From Straminergon stramineum (Eukaryota; Streptophyta; Bryopsida; Hypnales; Calliergonaceae), in the NCBI GenBank assembly GCA_963920665.1, contig OY987263.1:41079218-41143217 (forward strand): a stretch of 64,000 bases of DNA, written 5' to 3'. Of the stretch, positions 35,455 to 49,219 are shown in pieces. The notes beneath the pieces were generated by a model that saw only the letters and a list, made by a program, of their open reading frames with translations, did no database searches and was not told the origin of the DNA. The translations under genes were made by a program, and so were the position numbers. Within the stretch, counting starts at the first letter, position 1. Every line of letters starts with the position of its first letter.

Positions 35455-38400
35455 GGTGTCCCCTCAGGTACACAACTCCCATATTATACGGCCCTAGTTA
35501 TAATCACTTATAATACATTTTACTCCAATCTCAAGGGTTTTAATTTGTTTAAATGTAGAAAACTCTTGTAGCCCTCTTAATAAGGAATCCAAAAATGTAA
35601 TTATATACATGAAATGAATATTCTTTGAAGACAATAATAGCATTATAAACCTAATTATATGAGTTTTTTTAACACATGTATTGTGGGACAAGCTACCCAA
35701 CTTTTTGGACTTTTTAATAAAAATTTCAGTTTTTTATATTATAAATAAAACTCTATAGATGATTTTTAATTTTAATTGGAGGAAACTTTTTGTCTAGATT
35801 TTTGAAGATTATTCATAAGTATTTAAATTCTTCATATATATTGTGAATTTTTTTTAATATGTATATAAACCAACATTTTCTACACTTAATTTTTTTTAAA
35901 TTTGGTCTTCACCTAAGTTTCTGGTCTTTTTAATTTGATATAATTTTTACAAAAGCCGTCCTTTGAGCCATTTTAATGCTGACGGCCCCTACGTATAATA
36001 CAAGAGTTGCGTACCCGGGGGTGTCCTATTCTTGGTAGTGCTGATTTTAAATACCCAAGGTTTATGTAACCTTTTTTCATTTTTTACAAGTACTTGCCTA
36101 TGTGCAAGAATTGTACATCTCAAACTCTCAAACACTAAATTTCAATGCCACATCAAGGACTGATTGAATTGGCGTTGAGTCAAAATTTGGATGGTCTTGA
36201 AAATTCCATTGAGCCAACACATCTTGACTTAATGCTTCTCTAATTCACAATATTTCAGCAATGTTTCAATCCATTTCTTATCAACACTATTTCAATCATC
36301 CTTGATAATGCACTTACTTAGCACTTTTAATTTGAAGGAATTGAAAAATGTACTTGCTAGTATTATTTCAATCACACATTGAAATTGTAACATCAAAGTA
36401 ACTAATAGAGGTTGAGAACTTATTGAATCAATATTGATGAGGAAGCTCATAAGACATTTGAGTTTTTCTAAAATATCCACTAAAACAATTAATTCTCATA
36501 TTGGCTCAAAACTTACGGGTGATTGCAAGAAACACTTGTCCTATTTCTTGTCTTCTTACCCTTGGACAAGTGGTTTTGTGCTCATAACTTTGGAATCCTT
36601 AGTCCTTTTGGCTTGAATTTGGAAGGAAGATAGATGTAGTAGTTTTAGACATTCCCTAATTTTTTTTTAAATTTAAAAATTATTTTATTATTTTTAACCT
36701 GCCCCTGATTGGATGTCTATTTTGGCCATTTGGAGGGTGGGGTGGGGTTAGTATTATTTTCGACCCAAAAATGCAAATTGGAAGCCACAAATTGGATATG
36801 TTGGAGGTGTACTACCTTTTCAATGACTAACGAAGAGTTTTTGTGAAAATAGAAACATGTCGGGTGCGCACATGGGATCAAAGTGACCCTCCTTTGCATG
36901 AAGGCTACAAAGAGGGGAAAAAATTTCTACATGAATTTTTTGGTGCAATGGGAGTGCAATCTTCTCTAACAAAAAAGTTTTTTATAGAAAATTTTTGAAT
37001 TTTTTTGAATTACTAAAAATGAAAAAGTCAACAAATCCTTTTTTTGCTATTTTTTGTTGCCAATGGCTTCTGTAGTACTCTATAATACTGCATAGTACTA
37101 AAGCAATGGTTTAGATTCACAAGTGCATTGTTGACACACAAAATTAATAGGTCTTAGTAGTTTTGCAAGTACTACTGCCAAAAATTGTGATTTTGATAAA
37201 AAGAAAAGAAAAGGTGAAGTATTTCTTGCAATTAGCCTTAAAGGTGTTTATAACATAAGTGCCATCCTCACTAAAATTCAAAAGCACTTGAATGGTTTGC
37301 AAATTGTTTTGAACATCAAGAATCATATAAGGATCACAAATTCCTCTATCATACTTGACCCTAGATATAGAGAACTGAGGTCTTATAGGTTGCCAAGTGA
37401 GTTGGGGGTATAGAACCAACCTACTAAGGTGAGTGGATGGAACTTCCTAATACATTTGCAAGAATGTTAAATCCATCACAATAAGATTTTGTACTGCATC
37501 TTTGAAAGACACTTTGAAAATCAACCATAATTGTCCATATAAGGTCAAATCAAGCTCACCAGCTACCTCCATTTGTGTGGCAACGCTACTATACCATGGT
37601 GAACCGTAAAAGTTGCTTTTGGACTGTATATATTGTGGTATATTACCAAAGCACTCTCTGGGACTAGTTGGAATGGCTAGAGATGTGAAGACATGAAGTA
37701 CCTACTCAAATCAAGGAATTGATTGTCAATTTGTATGCATTGATTTCCTTATTGCTTACAAATAGAATACAAGTAATATAAACTAATTGCAATCCAATCT
37801 TTCTAAAATTGATTACCAATTGTAACAAAGTTGCACAAATAGAAATGAGCTTCTAAAAACTATACCTCTCTACTTGTGAAATTGTTCTTAGCTTTGTAAA
37901 TGTTTAAAGTTTTGTGGAGGTATGTTTCTTATTGAGGTGTAGTTCCCGCATGCTTAGATCTTATCATGAAGGACCTCACGTACCACCACATAGCCAATTA
38001 CCGATTTTGATCCGATGGCCAAAAATAGACTAAATTTCCAACTTTGAATGATTTTAAAAATAAACATATCACCATCCCAAATCTATGGACAAGGAATTGT
38101 AGTGGGCATCCAATTATTAGAAAAGATTTCACTACAATTCAATGTCAAAACATGAGCTCTACACAAGAGGTGGAGAGATTATTATTATAATGAAATTCAT
38201 TATCCATCATGAATCTTTAAAGGATATGGGACAATTTGAAGATGAGAGCTTGACCACTCATTGTCAAAACATAGGAATTGTGTGCAATGTAGAACTTCAA
38301 ACCTCATGCAAGCATAGTAGAATAATTTTTTTCAAGAAAATTGAACTAAAAAAAGTTAGTAAATCAAAGTGACTTTCATCTTTAAAAAATAGTTCAAGAT

Positions 38401-38475
38401 TCTAAGCCTCCAATCAAAAGTTTGGGACAAAATTCAAAAAGGGGTTGGGACAAACCCCTAAAGTTTCATTGTATA
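35455..38475. other. gene-free AT-rich spacer
   Basis: No exon, RNA gene or complete element was recognised. Open frames are short. Confidence 0.45.
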
Positions 38476-39100
38476 TTAACCCCTCAATGCCCAAGGCCTT
38501 TTTTGAGCTTCTTGAAACTTGCTCAAAATTGAACTAAAAGCCAACATTTTCGTAAGTTTTATCAATTTTTTAAAATTGTAACCATACAAATTCAAACCTA
38601 ACATGCTAAGTTTTAAATGGGAAAAGAAAAGTTGATAATATCACTTATGAATTGAAAGATTGTAATGTTTGATCATGAGGGTGCTCAAACTATGAAACCA
38701 ATTTGAAGTCTTTTAATCCTCTTTTCACATGTCAAATCTAAAAAATTGGTTACTAAAAAAAATATAAGAGTTAAAGGGTAGAACATGCATAACCTCAATG
38801 AATTTACAGATTCTCGAAATTTGTTCTTTTATTTTCTTAAATGAATTTTTCATGTGATTTTTTTGTAAGATCTCATGTCTTTGAGAGCCCTTGATACTAG
38901 AAAATCAAGATTTGCAATGGACACCCTTGCACAAAATCTTGAATAGAAAATTCATAATGATTCATTTTCATCATTTGATTTTTGATGCTAAAACTAAACT
39001 TCCAAAATAATTTCAAAATAAAAAATACTAAAAATAGGAACTTGGTTAGTTTTTATTTAACTTCAAACTTTCAAAGTTTTGTTGACAAGAGAATTCAATA
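38476..39100 (+). repeat. dispersed repeat related to 10175-11080
   Basis: It begins TTAACCCCTCAATGCCCAAG, and the unit runs to a second TTAA at 38771-38774. It shares the AGCCAACATTTTCGTAAG, TTTGATCATGAGG, CACATGTCAAATCTAAAA and GACACCCTTGCACAAAA.T boxes with the repeat at 10.2-11.1 kb. Confidence 0.75.
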
Positions 39101-41287
39101 CCTCAAGCATTTTAAGGATTAAAGTAGGTATCTCCTCGACCGCCCCTTCTTGCTACTTGTAGATTGAAATTTACTATAGACTTAACTATTAATAAATTTC
39201 TATAGCTACGAGTTCGTTCGCAAGGAGGTATGGTCTACAATAGGTCATTGTTAAGGTAATCTATAATCCTAAGTCGTGCCCAATTGAAGGAATTAAGGGT
39301 GCACATCAGAACCCAAGCCATCAATAGATAATAACTCATAATTTATTATATTAAAAGCCAGGGATAGAAACTTATCAATTATTCTTAACTTATTGATTTA
39401 GTTCAACTCTTTCAGGCTTCTTGATTGATGTCAACAACTACACTACAACTATTGATTTCCTTGCTTATCCAATGGCTCAGCATCTCCTATTGATTCCTTC
39501 TCAATACCAGTCTTTCCCGAGTTGTCTTCCATTGATTCTTTCCATTCAGGTTATGAATTCTATTGATCTCTCAAAGTAATCTCACGGCCACAATTGAAAT
39601 TAAGTACAAATTCCCTATAAAACTATAAAGTTCATTCCCATCACACAGCCATGCGCTCATCACTATGGAAAATCACACATCCATACTGCTACTACCCATT
39701 TGCACAATTGATATTCACCATGAAAAATTCAAATATAGAAAGCATCACACAAATAAGCACACATCTGGATTACAATGGAATGCTGCCTCATATTTCACAC
39801 TTGAATTTTACAATAGAGTTCACCGTACACCAGCACTTCTACACAACAGATTTCACATTTCATTTCACTATCGAAAATTCACAATCACTTCTCCATTCCA
39901 AATTAACTATTAACCAGCCTGAGAATACTACAATGACACCGCACAAACAGAACTATAGCACTCCCAAAGCTCCCACGCGCAATCGAACACCGCCACCCTC
40001 CACCGCTACGGGAGCTCTGGATTCTCTTCCAGACTGAGAGAACCATCGTCCTCCTTCATAGGCTTCACCTGAATCAATTGAAAACCACCCCAACCACCAC
40101 TATAGTTCGCACCTCATTCATCCTGCCTATTCATCCATTGATACAATTCTATAGTGAAAACCTTACTAACTGGTAATAACCGAGTATTAACTATTGAAGT
40201 GCTATAGTACTACAGAAAATTGAAAAATTGTCAAAATTAATCTACTGTGCACCGCATCCCCAATAGATTCTATGACTACACTACTCTACCTAATAACTAG
40301 TATTATTAAAAGAGTCAAATTTTCATATTTTGTTCTTGGCAAGTGAAAGGAGCTTCCAACACACCAAAGAATGCAACATTTGAATATTGTATGTAAAAGT
40401 CATGATGGGTCAAATCTTTTTTTGATAGAGGTTATAGAATTGTTCTTCCACATAGGTACATATTGATTTTGAAGATGCACACTAAGTGATGATGGTCTTG
40501 GGTTAGTGGTGCATACAAGGTATCTAGGTTATAGTTGCATTCCATGATGAATAAAAACACACACATTTGGGACACCTCAAATGTGTTAGGTGCCATTAGC
40601 TTATTGTAAGCTTACTACGAATTGATTGTGCAATATATTGGAATTATTTTTTTCATTTTCATATTGGGACCACGCTACACTAAAAAAATATTTAATGTCA
40701 TCCATACCTAGCTATTTACTAAAGGCTATAATTTTCTACAGAAGATGAATATTTTTACCAAGAATGTAGATATCAATACAATTCAAAAAGAAAAATTTCT
40801 ATAAACACAATTGGTAGAAGTATTTGTCGAAAGGAGAAATTTATATCATTTTAAAATCAATTTGTCTTGGTGACAATGAATACAATTATCAGTGTAGTGA
40901 AAGAGAGAACACAATTTTTGAAAAAATTTATTCAAATTGAAGTAAGAAGCCCATTGTAGATTGTTTGGTCATTGTACATAGATATAGTTATTTGATTCAC
41001 ATTTTTTTGTATGCATGACAATGAAAAATTAGGATTAATTTCACATGCATTTCAATCAACTCATTTTTTGAAAAAATTGATACATTATAGGGTGGTCAAA
41101 GTAAAAACATATAGCTTCCTATTGTAGGCTAGAGGGAGGGACTATTCTTGTCTTTGGGGATTCTAATGTGTCTTTGATTTTCCTTACATAGTTCCAACGG
41201 AAATCCAAAAAGCACCCTTGGTAGAATTAAACAAAGAATGAGCCTTTAGGCATGTTTAGTGTGCTCATTGAATTCATGAAATGGTGA
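39101..41287. other. gene-free spacer
   Basis: A 128-codon open frame at 39651-40037 (+) is rich in His, Thr and Ser, matches no family known to me, and lies in repeated ATT/CAC sequence. It is not called as a gene. Confidence 0.4.
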
Positions 41288-41533
41288 CTACATCACAAAG
41301 TTTAGAACCTACGGTTTGTCAATAGTTATCATGTGGTTATTGTTGTTTCATGGGTTCGCATGTTAATATGCAATTTAGCGCATCATTACAATGCATTATT
41401 TTCCATGCATTAAATTATACAGTAATGCATTGTAACGATGGGCTAAATTGCATATTAACGTGCGAACCCATGAAACAACAATAACCACATGATAACTATT
41501 GACAAACTATAGGTTCTAAACTTTGTGATGTAG
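41288..41533. mobile_element. 246-bp near-perfect palindrome (foldback MITE candidate)
   Basis: The arms 41288-41398 and 41423-41533 are 111 bp each with about five to seven mismatches, around a 24-base loop. The ends read CTACATCACAAAG when taken inward. TA flanks CATCACAAAG on both sides, compatible with a TA target site. It is non-coding; a transcript would fold into a long hairpin. Confidence 0.85.
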
Positions 41534-44500
41534 CTAATCCAACTCTAAAACTTTGAGTCCCAATTGTACACTCAATGCAAAATAAATTACATTAGAATAC
41601 AACAAAATTGAATTTGATCTAAACATAGAGCTTTGAATTGAACTCCAATCTCAATAGTGGATCTACTTAATTTAGTCAACCTACAAAGCTAGTTCAAAGG
41701 GAAGTCAAGCTACACAAATGACATGTGTCGATGAGAAGTTGTTTCTCTTCAATGTTGTTATTCACGCTACACTATTGTAATAATGAAATTTAGTATTTTT
41801 AACACTTATTACAAACGTTGAATGTCAATATGAGCATCAATTCTCAACTACATTTCTACTAGAGAAAACATAATTACTAGGAAGATAGGACAACTTGCAC
41901 TATATTAGTATTTTAAATTAAATTAAATTGTCAATATGAGCACTAATCACCAGCTAAAAAATGAGAATTATCATGAGTTCATTGATGTGATAAAGAATAC
42001 TGTAGATAATATAATACTAAGTGCTAAATATCATTCACAATGCAATTTTCCTTGACATGATTCCTTGTCTTTTGTTGAAATAAGAAAGTACATTATAAAA
42101 ATGCATTTTGAAAGGTTATAAAACCATAACTTTTTGCTTGGGAGTTCACAAATACAAGATGTAGCTAACGTGAGGAGATCTTTGGCAAGATATTAGGTCA
42201 CCTTTGAAACAACTAAAAGCCGTATTCATTAGATTGAGACTTTTCATAGATTTTAAGACAGAATGCTAGTTATTAGAAAATTCATTTAAAAAAATAGTAA
42301 TTGAAACCAAAAATAAATAATGCTCAAATAGTGATCCTATAACAAAATTCTAAAAGTTTGTGTTGTTTCCTACTTATAAAAAAAAATACTAGTAAAGAGA
42401 TTAAGTGGTTTATCTTCGAGTTGAGGATAAAAATGAGACTGCAAAAAATCTCAATATAACAAATATGGCCTTACTAGCCCAATGTCTTATGTGACTTGTA
42501 TTTCAAAAATTCATGCATGAACTCATCAAAATTTAAATTGGGAAAAAGATAGAAGCACAAGAATTAAACTTATCTCTCTCAAGTGTCACTAAGCTATGTT
42601 TACTTGTAATCGCCATGTATTTGCAATTTAGCCAAATTGAAGTGGAATTTGGATGAAAAGACTAAATAATGTGATTCTCTAATTGTTTTTAGCAATTGGG
42701 GAAAAAAGCATGTTGAAGTGGAGCTAGAGAACTTTGACCCCACTAATATAGAGGTTAGTATTCACTTCTAAAGTTCATCCCAATAGAACACCAATAATTA
42801 GTAATTGGGTCTCTTTCAAAAACAAAAACAAAAAGATCACTAGTAGAACCATTAGTGACATAGTCTTCCAAAACATGTCCCTAAACACCTAAATCTAGTG
42901 AAGTTGGTCATGTTAGTCGTCTCTTAGGGCTTTAGAGTAGTCCATGTAGCCCATATTTCTACTATTGGATAAAAGGCTATCCATAAATCTAGATAACATA
43001 GATTGCACATTAATCCCTAAATATTTTTTATGTTCAAAAATTGAGTTAAGAGTTTTCGAAAAAATATTTGAAAAACAACAACTTTGATTTTCATCCTTTA
43101 AATATTTGTTTGTATAGAAGTAGGAACTAGATAGAAATATAAACTAATTGGTTGATGATTCTCAAATGGAATTAAAAGATACAAATCCCAATGTTGGGAT
43201 TGTTCTAGCAAAAAGCAACAACCATGTAGAACATTTTTTGAATTTATTTGAAAATTGAATTAAACAATGAATCTTATAAGTATTTTTTGGAAGAAGATGT
43301 TCTAATTTCCCCCAAATTATGAATCTTTTCATCACTTTTTCATCACTAGTTTAAGTACAATGAATTAAATCTTTCCATATGCACTAAAATATTTTCTTTC
43401 AGAACCAAAATAAAAATAGATATATTTTGAATTTTTGAATTTTTTTGTGCTCTTTGTGATGAACTTTATTTTGAGCTTAGCATCACATAACTTTTGCTCC
43501 AAAGCACCAATTGAAACAAAAATTATGTCCATATGAAGCTAATGTATTTTTCTATCTTCAAAAAACCTAATTAGAAATTGAGATAAATTAACTCTATCTG
43601 AACTCCCATTTATCTCTCAAAGAGACAAAAGGTCCTTCTAGAGTTAAATATTTATTCAACAAAGAATGTTGGATTCACCTTCCAAGTACTATAATTTACT
43701 CTTTTGGTCCCTCCCCTTTGCTTGAAGGTTAAAACTATAAAATACTCTTGCTTTCGTCTTCTTTATACTCTCCTTTTCTAATAGAATTTTCTTCTCATCA
43801 CTTCCATCTAAAATACAAAACAAATTAATAAGTAAAAGTCTTATTGCAAATCACAATTTTCATTAATCTTGAAATGCTAGACAATCCGAAAGTGACTAAT
43901 GGATGACTTTCTACATCACTATAAAAATGAAGAGTGTACCTATTGGGTTATTAATTAGATCATTTTTGACAAAGTACCTTGTTCATAAGTCTCCTCTTTC
44001 TAGGATTATAGATATCAAAGAAATGTAGTTTGTGGATGAAATAATGAAAAGTATTTCACTTCTTGTTGCACAAAGTCAAAGAAAATGTTTCTTCCAATCC
44101 CTCTTTGAATTTTGTCCCTAAATTTTGATTGAAGGATCTAAATCTCAAATGGATTTTGTAGATGAAATTTAACTTGATTTCCCAATTTTTCTTAGTTCAA
44201 AGTTACTTAGAAAAAATTATTCTACTATGCCTAAACGAGGTTTGAAGTTCTACTTTGAACACAGTTCGTGCATTAGGTTTAATTAGGTATGAGTGGTTGA
44301 GCATCTACTAATCCTAATTTACATATCCTATATGTATTGTTTTACTTCCCATCACCCCACTTGTATAAAGAGATTACCTATACATCCTCCTTCCTTTACT
44401 TCAATAGAACCTTTCAAGTCTTTTGGAGGTGAGAGTCGGAAAATATTGGACCTCTTGATTTTGCCAACTTGGGTCCCTACTAATTTTGGCCATGGGTTGC

Positions 44501-44794
44501 CAATGTTCTTATGTAATGGGCTCTTGACCTAGCATATAGATAAGAGCGGCCGTCAATAGATGGATTCTTCATTTCTAGAAGATTTCTAAGTTGTTATTAC
44601 GAAACACTGTCATTGTGGTGGGTCATTGATACAAAGGTATTAAATTGTTGTAGGAGTGCTATGAGGTCAATGCCACCTCAGCTGCCAAGTAGGTTCAGTA
44701 GATAGTGGAGCACTTAGGTGGGAACGCACGATAATTTATAGCTGATTTAATGCCTTTGTAACACCAAGTGGGAACGTACCTTTAGTCCTACTAG
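41534..44794. other. gene-free AT-rich spacer
   Basis: No supported gene or element was found. Confidence 0.45.
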
Positions 44795-45375
44795 GTAACT
44801 ATATAACTAACTTTTGAATTGTAAATAATTAGAACTTAAAAATTGTCTTGTTGGAAGCGCATCTAAAAAAAACTTGGAGAAGGTACAAAAGAATTCAAAT
44901 TTAAACATTGGAAAAGTACTTCAAAAGCAAGGTAAAAATCAGAAATTATAGAGGTCTTAGCAAATCACGGTTACCAAAGCAATATTTGGCCATTGACCCT
45001 CTAAATGTGGCCAAATGTGGAGGGTCAATGGCCAAATATTGCTTTGATAGTGAATTTCATTAAAATGGCGCAACATTCCATTAAAATGGCATAAAATATG
45101 TTAGAAACTGTATGACATTTTGTTAAAATGGCATGGAGTATGTCCGAAATGGCAAAATCATACCGCCATTTTAATGAAATTCACCATTTTGGTAACTGTG
45201 ATTTGCTAAGACCTCTACAATTTCTGATTTTAACCTTGTTTTTGAGATACTTGTCTCATGTCTGAATTTGAATTTTTTTGTACCTTCTCCAAGTTTTTGT
45301 AGATGCGCTTCCAACAAGACAATTTTCAACTTCTAATTTCTTACAGTTCAAAATTTAGTTATACAGTTACAGAGC
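44795..45375. mobile_element. nested inverted-repeat element (about 580 bp)
   Basis: The outer arms, about 180 bp each (44795-44974 and 45189-45375), share TAGATGCGCTTCCAACAAGA / its complement and a CTTGGAGAAGGTAC block. Inside are a perfect 27-bp hairpin (44975-45001 with 45020-45046, 18-base loop) and a perfect 21-bp pair (45050-45070 with 45164-45184). It is non-coding. Confidence 0.85.
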
Positions 45376-46034
45376 CAATGTACCGGGTAGCACTAAGGAT
45401 GCTCTTAGTCTGGGACAAACTCTACTCCACCTTTATAGTCATAAGTGGGAGATGGCTCACACTCAATTGTGTTAAACAGGGACTTGATAAAGAAGAAGTG
45501 TCGCTGCCGGTCCCTCAGGATTGGTGCCTGGGCAACTCATAACCATGCCACTTAACCTTGCCTACCATATGAAAAAATCAAGCTCCTGTCAAGGACACCC
45601 AACTGACCCAAGATTCTGATCATGGTAATAGGTGAGACAGAGATGACAATTTTAACACTGATTGCAAGGTTTTAGTTGTCTTTGGCAAGACTCTTCAAGT
45701 AGAAACGGATTTCACGTCTGTGTCTAGCCACACAGAACTCAACTGGTATTCACAAGTAAGACCTTCAGTTGTAAAAAACAGTTGACTAGTTTGAGTTGAC
45801 AAGTTCAAGAACCATGAGGTACGTTTGATATTTACAACCAATCTGGTATTCCACTCCGATCCAAGGTAGCAGCTGATGGTGTACCATGCATGCACTGGTG
45901 TTTACAACTTAGATTTCTAACTTGTGAAGCGATTATGATTAGGTTGTCAACAAAGGTAACATGTTACACTTAGTTTCTTGTCTCCCCCAGTTTGCAAAAG
46001 TAGGTTTTTAATTTTTCACTGTTTAGCATTCGGC
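45376..46034. other. spacer before duplication copy B
   Basis: No gene or element was recognised, apart from short sequence flanking the nested inverted repeat. Confidence 0.4.
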
Positions 46035-46517
46035 TCTTTGTTCTAAATTCAGATCTGACACCTGAGCAAAACGGGGAAGAAGAGAAGATCCCCATTTCCC
46101 AAGGCCATTGCCATTTGCATTTCGCCTGGCACCCACTCGCATTCCGGACCTGCAAGAAGCTCTTCGGCACCATCAAAAAGGCTCTTGTAGCCCCGTGAAT
46201 TGGATTCGTGTGTACAGAGCCTAGAGCTCTGAAGTACTTAACTTGTTGACAGTCTTGGAATCAAATTGAGCGTGAGAATAAAACCTGCGATAAAAACTTT
46301 GGAATGTACTGGTTCATTTGTTTCAAGAAAAAACCAAGGGAACCCGAGGAATCAACATAGCTAGCTCATTTACCAGCGTGTCAGATTCGTAAATCCCGAC
46401 AAGAAATGCCCGGTTAATTTTGCGGGAGGAGTATTTAACCTCCTGGCTCGTGAAATCCGCGAAATCAGTACTTACGGATTTTTTATTCTTTGTTTTCTGG
46501 TCACGGGCGCTCATGTC

Positions 46518-46630
46518 GGGCAATCTCCTCGTTGTCGGAAATTCTGAAAATAAACAGGCTGACGAGGCTTCGCTCTCCTCATCAGCCTGTTTATTTTCAG
46601 AATTCCCGGCCTCCGCCTTGGTGATTGCCC
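46518..46630. repeat. 113-bp hairpin with about 50-bp arms
   Basis: The arms 46518-46567 and 46577-46630 are inverted copies around a 9-base loop (CTTCGCTCT). The inner part, ATTCTGAAAATAAACAGGCT, pairs without interruption. It lies in the copy-B-specific insertion and has no counterpart in copy A. Confidence 0.85.
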
Positions 46631-49219
46631 TATACAGAAGCTTCCCACCAGTATATACAGCCAGGCGTGCGTGGCAACTGGGAATGAGGGTGGAGACTCA
46701 GGAGCATGATTCACAGCAAGAGAGCATGTGAGGAAAATGTGAGCTGTGTATGAAATGGGAAATCGAACTGTGAGAATGCCGGCCCCGGCGCACGCTCAGA
46801 ACCGTGCTCTCAGGGAATACTTTGAATTGAAATCTCGCCCCTTCCTGCCGGGAAGCCTTCGACCTGAGCAGATTCTGATTTAGACTGTATTGGAGTTGAG
46901 GAGAGGACCGGCCTGACCTGCCTGCCATGCAGACTGCCATCTGAACCCGACAATACCGACAATAGCTCGAATGGGGGTGTTTAACGTCTGGCATTTACAA
47001 CTTGCAACACCTACCTAGAAAAGCTGTTCGTTTACCACGTGTCTAATAAATGTTCTGCCAGATTTTTATTTACAGGTTTTTGTTTTTTGACACAAATGAA
47101 ACGGAATTTCATTGCAGAGATAAAATTTATTTTACAGTTTTTGAAAACAGTGATACCCCTTGCAATGCAAAGCCAGAGTGGGAGTGGGAGTAATAGGCCA
47201 CGGGAACCGACGGAAGTGACCAAGGTCTGGTAAACTTAGCATTTCGTGTCTGGTTCAAGCTTCTTGGATACTTGTGTACTTGACTCTTTGAGTTGGTCCT
47301 AGAATGGATTTCAGGATTCCTGCGGAAGGAATCGTTGTGCACAGCATAGATGTCAGGTTTGAGCTAGTGTTGTAGTGCGTGTTTAGCTTGGTGCTGGCGC
47401 CGGTGTTTCCGCTGTGAGTTCCATCATCGTTTTCCAAGGGATTTCGGAGGAGGAGGCATTGTAAGTGTGAGTGTGAGTTTTGAGGTTTTACGATGGTCAT
47501 TCAGACAGGGTCGGGTTTGGGACAGAGTTCATTTGAGGACATGTTTTCGGTGAATGTGTTTATTTTCTGTGTGCGTTCACGTGTGAAGGGCTTGGTCGTT
47601 GGGAGTATTCGAGGGCACAGACCTTGCATACGCAGAAAGTTCAGACATTGGGCTATCGTCCCCATACTGTGCTTTCCCCTCATTGTCTCGGGATATGAGA
47701 GAAAGGTCTCGACTGTATTGTTCGAGTTCGGTGGCTAGCTGACTTCACATTGTTACATTTGTCTACTTTGATTTATTTTGTTATTCTATTAACGACGGTA
47801 CAATAGTCGTGCATAGCAAATTAGTAGAGGTTTTCAAATTTTCCAGACAGTGCTCTGCTTTATTCTGCAAGTGAGGGCAAAAAATTAGAGTCATCATCTA
47901 AATATTAGTGTTACGAAACTTTTTCTTGGATGGAAATTTCTATAATTAATACCAAGAGGGTTCAACACTTCCAGCTGCACTAAACCAAAATAGTTTGGCT
48001 TTCGTGAAATACCGTCACATGCACTCAAGGATGAATCAGTGTACCTTGACAGCTGGGGATTGTAGAGAAGATTGTAGAGAGGTTTACAGGTTTGCCATGG
48101 ATTAATTTTATTCTCTGAAAATTGAAACAATAAATGAAAAATATACTTTCACCCAACTTGAATTAGTCGGTATCTCAAAACGTTTGGAAATGAGGGCCAC
48201 ACGCTTAACCGATAAGGCATTGCAGAGGACGTTAAATCCTCCATTCGAACTGGGCCCCGCAGGGGCAGATTTACCTTGGGAAAAACACAGGAATTTTTTT
48301 CTTTTTTGCACATTATTTTTTTGGAAAATTCTGAATTCGTATTTGCAATCAGAGACCCCAAACTCTTTTCATATTTGAACACCTTGTGACATAACAGAGT
48401 AGTAGGAAGAGAGCAGAACACAGGGCGTGGTATTGGAGAAGGTTGACATCAAGGGGGTCTGGGTGTACCCATCATGACATGTAGACTTCTATTGATTATA
48501 TACCATATTAAGGGAACTCTTCATGTAGAGTTTCGCCACACGGTTCCCTTGTTTTCTTGCTTCTCCAAGAGATGATTTTTGTGATGTTGTACAGTTGACT
48601 ACCAGTAGACAGTTTGAGCATTTTCTGTTCGGAATCCTGGAATCAGGAATACATGTTCTATACAGAATAGTGAAATTAGGTTGCCATAACAATAAGGTTG
48701 CCTTACCCCAGGAAAGTTACTTCAAAAGTCATCCAAGTACACATATGTTTCTTTACATATCTCCGTTGTACACATTAAGGTTCATGAGTCCCAAGTACAA
48801 CAACACATGATTAAAAAGTAGGGCATGCTTGTTCAGTAACAGTAAACATTTTTACGATGCCAAATGTTGCGAGTTTAGTGAGGGGAACCCTAATTTCACT
48901 ATTTAGTGTAGTTCAATTCTAAATTCCTTTTACTTTATCTGAAGTGTTGGAAACAGAGGTTTTGAACACTTCGTTAGTTCCTGCTACAGAAGCCCTTGTG
49001 AAGTAGAGAAGGTGCACAATTGACTAACCTGTCGCAAAATGTTGTGGTATCTGGTTGCAGATGCTCATTTAGAAACTTGGAAGTGCACCAAGGAGAGGTC
49101 GAGAATTGGTGGAGGGACATCTGAAGAAAACGGAATAATTGCTCTGCTTCCGGAACACGAAAGGTAACCATGTCATGTTGAAACCCAGTGTCAAGCTATG
49201 ATAAATTCCTGAAAATACC

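Larger units (their letters stand above)
29863..35459. repeat. target-site duplication GGTGT
   Basis: The 5-bp GGTGT at 29863-29867 and again at 35455-35459 immediately flanks the two LTRs. It shows that the retrotransposon inserted as one unit and has not recombined with another copy. Confidence 0.9.

Noticed and set aside
39651..40037. 128-codon open frame in the 39-40 kb spacer
   Set aside because: The composition is skewed (His/Thr/Ser/Asn) and follows repeated CACATT-like DNA. No domain, splice support or second copy was seen.
48193..48262. tRNA-like segment in copy B (GATAAGGC D-arm-like piece, stem with CGTTAAA loop, TTCGAAC)
   Set aside because: The would-be anticodon and T arms overlap, with no variable loop, position 33 is not T, no acceptor stem closes, and copy A lacks the pattern. 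At most it is a SINE or tRNA relic.
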